From positions 248,001 to 312,000 of the forward strand of contig DATCMB010000023.1 in NCBI GenBank assembly GCA_036563615.1: a stretch of 64,000 nt of DNA. Reading direction: 5' to 3'. Positions 62,245-64,000 of the stretch are shown here, in pieces (position 1 is the first letter of the stretch; each line of letters opens with the position of its first letter). Source of the stretch: Candidatus Binatia bacterium (lineage in GTDB: Bacteria; Desulfobacterota; Binatia; UBA12015). The notes beneath the pieces were generated by a model. It was not told the DNA's origin, searched no databases, and worked only from the letters and a program-made list of their open reading frames with translations. The position numbers were made by a program, and so were the translations under genes.

Positions 62245-62745
62245 ATGAACGAACCACCGAAGGAACGCGTCAAGTACATCGCCGCGGACTTGAACCTGCC
62301 GTACCACTACTACGCGGGCGACTACAAAGCGCTCTACCTGCGCGCGTTGAAGGACAAGCGCATCCTCGGCTCGAAGTGCAGCGCGACCGGCAAGGTCTTC
62401 GTGCCGCCGGTGATGAGCTCGCCGCACGCGCACGCGCCGTGCGACGAGATCGTCGAGGTCGCCGACCGCGGCATCGTGACGACCTTCTGCATCGTCAACG
62501 TGCCGGTCTACGGGCGCGACCTCGAGCTGCCGTACGTCGTCGCGTCGGTCGCGCTCGATGGCGCGGACGTCTCGATCTACGGCCTGATCCAGGAGTGCAA
62601 GGCCGAGGACGTGCAGATGGGCACGCGTGTCGAGGCCGTGTGGAAGCCCGACGGCGAGCGTCAGGGCGACCACACCGACATCAAGTACTTCCGGCCGACG
62701 GGCGAGCCGCCGGCTCCGCTCGAGAGCTTCATCCACCGTTTGTGA
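62245..62745 (+). CDS. OB-fold (DUF35-like) protein, degenerate zinc ribbon
   Basis: 166 residues, homologous in layout to the preceding protein. The zinc-ribbon region keeps Cys45 (GSKCSATGKVFVPP) and Cys66 (HAHAPCDEIVEV) but has Thr where the second cysteine is expected, with His61/His63 as possible substitutes. OB fold follows (GIVTTFCIVNVPVYG, YVVASVALDGADVSIYGLI, GTRVEAVWKPDGER). AGAAAGGTTGGA in the leader. Probably a partner of the next thiolase-like protein. Confidence 0.85.
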   Translation: MNEPPKERVKYIAADLNLPYHYYAGDYKALYLRALKDKRILGSKCSATGKVFVPPVMSSPHAHAPCDEIVEVADRGIVTTFCIVNVPVYGRDLELPYVVASVALDGADVSIYGLIQECKAEDVQMGTRVEAVWKPDGERQGDHTDIKYFRPTGEPPAPLESFIHRL

Positions 62746-62752
62746 GGTGAAC

Positions 62753-63889
62753 GTGAGCAAGCTCAGGAACGTCGCCGTCGTCGGCTTCGCGCAGGCGCCG
62801 ATCGTCGCCGAGGAGCCGCACCGCACGGCGCCGGAGATGCTGTATCCGGTGATCAAGCAGGCGCTCGCGAGCTGCGGCGTCGAGCGCAAGGACATCGACT
62901 ACCAGTGCGCCGGCTCGTCGGACTACATCGACGGCCGCGCCTTCAGCTTCAGCCAGGCGCTCGAGGTGATGGGCGCGTGGCCGCCCGTGCAGGACTCGCA
63001 CGTCGAGATGGACGCCGTGTGGGCGGCGCACCTCGTGTGGGTCAAGATGCAGGCCGAGGAGTGCGACACGGCGATCGTGTGCGGCTTCGGCAAGGTGTCG
63101 GAGGGCAGCCCGCCGCACGTGCTCAATTTGCAGCTCGACCCCTTCTACCACGCGTCGCTCGGCCTCGATCACCTCTCGACGTCGGCGCTGCAGGCGAGCG
63201 CCTACATGGCGGCGAAGGGCGTCGACGACGCGGGGCTCGCCGAGGTCGCGGCGCGCAACCGCGCAGCGGCCGCGAAGAATCCCGACACCCAGGTCCGCAC
63301 GCCGGCGACCGCGAAGGAGCTGCAGGCGACGCCGTGGGTCGTGCGGCCGCTGCGCGAGGGCTACGTGCCGCCGATCGGCGAGACCGCGACCTGCATGGTG
63401 CTCGCCGTCGAGGGCAAGGCCGAGAAGATGTGCGACCGCCCGGTGTGGATCCAGGGCGTCGACCACCGCATCGAGCTGCAGACGCTCGGCGCGCGCGACT
63501 TGACGCGCAGCGCGAGCACCGAGCTCGCGGCGCGCAACGCGCTCGAGATGGCCGGATTGAAGAGCGCGCGCGAGGCGGACGTCGTCGAGCTCGGCTCGAC
63601 GACGCCGGCCGAGGAGCTGATCCTGCGCGACGCGCTGGGGCTACCCTCGGGGCTCGACGGCAAGGAAGGCGAGGGGCCGGTGGTCAATCCGTCCGGCAGC
63701 CCGTTGTGCGGCAACCCGCTGATGAGCACGGGCCTGCTGCGCCTCGCGGAAGGATTCCGTCAGCTCTCCGGACGCGCCGGCGAGCGCGCGGTGTCCGGCG
63801 CGAAGCGCGCGATCGTGCACGCGTCGGCGGGGCACTGCCTGCAGCAGAACATCGTCTGGGTGCTCGGGACCGAGCGGAGGTGGACATGA
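62753..63889 (+). CDS. Thiolase-fold protein with altered active site
   Basis: 378 residues from GTG 62753 (GAGGTG leader). SCP2-thiolase/lipid-transfer-like fold (VAVVGFAQAPIV, GVDDAGLAEVAARNRAAAAKNP). Where thiolases have a nucleophilic cysteine the sequence reads VEMDAVWAAH; the usual GHP reads GNP (SPLCGNPLMSTG), and the NEAF-type motif is absent. Condensation or thiolysis is therefore unlikely. Steroid-CoA retro-aldolases of the Ltp2 type also lack the thiolase cysteine and need a DUF35 partner, so an aldolase or structural subunit is more likely. Confidence 0.82.
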   Translation: MSKLRNVAVVGFAQAPIVAEEPHRTAPEMLYPVIKQALASCGVERKDIDYQCAGSSDYIDGRAFSFSQALEVMGAWPPVQDSHVEMDAVWAAHLVWVKMQAEECDTAIVCGFGKVSEGSPPHVLNLQLDPFYHASLGLDHLSTSALQASAYMAAKGVDDAGLAEVAARNRAAAAKNPDTQVRTPATAKELQATPWVVRPLREGYVPPIGETATCMVLAVEGKAEKMCDRPVWIQGVDHRIELQTLGARDLTRSASTELAARNALEMAGLKSAREADVVELGSTTPAEELILRDALGLPSGLDGKEGEGPVVNPSGSPLCGNPLMSTGLLRLAEGFRQLSGRAGERAVSGAKRAIVHASAGHCLQQNIVWVLGTERRWT

Positions 63890-64000
63890 GCCGCGCAGTG
63901 GCCGTGGTCGGGGTCGGGCAGACGCACCACGCGTCCAAGCTGCCCGACGTCAACGTCGCCGAGATGGTGCGCGTCGCGGTCGACCGCGCGCTTCTCGACG
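63886..64000 (+). CDS. Thiolase-like protein, N-terminus only (cut by window end)
   Basis: 38 codons visible from ATG 63886, overlapping the previous stop (ATGA). MSRAVAVVGVGQTHHASKLPDVNVAEMVRVAVDRALLD is the typical start of an SCP2-type thiolase (written here only as the visible fragment's pattern VAVVGVGQT and VRVAVDRAL). It may be the catalytic partner of the preceding protein. The cysteine region lies outside the window. Confidence 0.75.
   Translation, partial: MSRAVAVVGVGQTHHASKLPDVNVAEMVRVAVDRALLD

Overview
This is a GC-rich (about 70 %), gene-dense bacterial chromosome segment with almost no intergenic space. It shows no rRNA or tRNA gene, no CRISPR array, and no insertion sequence or prophage that I could recognise. 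Gene content suggests a free-living, metabolically versatile proteobacterium of the old delta-proteobacterial radiation (Myxococcota- or Binatia-like). Pointers are a DUF4215-type cysteine repeat, LLM flavin oxidoreductases, amidohydrolase-2 and P450 enzymes for unusual carbon compounds, OB-fold/thiolase-like operons, TetR regulators, Coq4, PQQ-type dehydrogenase, PhoX and Zn-ribbon/cyclase/AAA/TPR proteins. The taxonomic placement is inference only.

Layout. 1-8541 (+): a membrane complex operon (hyfB, C, E, F, G and a ferredoxin-NuoB fusion) preceded by a cysteine-free ArsR regulator and an HTH-PTS EIIA fusion. The large subunit lacks all four Ni-binding cysteines, so this is an energy-converting-hydrogenase-related (Ehr-type) complex, not a hydrogenase. 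8548-20035: pssA, an OmpA protein, a glucose/sorbosone dehydrogenase, a TIM-barrel isomerase, an RND permease with a C-terminal cyclic-nucleotide-binding domain, a B12-radical SAM enzyme and a GST. 20323-24450 (+): small membrane protein, lipoamide dehydrogenase and a REC-GAF-GGDEF-HD-GYP protein. 24517-30073 (-): DsbA-like lipoprotein, then a tightly coupled SDR/acyltransferase/patatin/GT-C operon that looks like envelope lipid chemistry. 30127-36296: ParB-like protein, VTT membrane protein, thiolase, a zinc-finger/histone-fold protein with a GST, and a diiron protein-TetR operon behind a perfect 12-4-12 operator. 36403-42272: secreted or lipidated proteins (FG-GAP, SGNH, Cys-rich). 42504-44060: P450 and its ferredoxin behind a TetR-type operator. 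44088-60945: M20 peptidase, CNNM/CorC, NadE, PhoX, cyclase-AAA-TPR, amidohydrolase, Coq4, LLM/hydrolase pair, GPx, EF-hand, Nudix and Ogt. 61002-64000 (+): TetR, two OB-fold proteins and two thiolase-like proteins (the last cut by the window end), behind an operator nearly identical to that of the P450.

How parts work together. The P450 and the TetR/OB-fold/thiolase operon share a 14-bp operator (13/14 identical) placed one base after a TTGAC -35 box, so one regulator may control oxidation of a hydrophobic substrate and processing of its CoA-ester. The Ehr operon probably couples a ferredoxin-linked redox reaction to ion movement under dual control by ArsR and a phosphorylatable EIIA domain. 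Three genes carry tandem repeats that duplicate the end of the reading frame, stop codon included.
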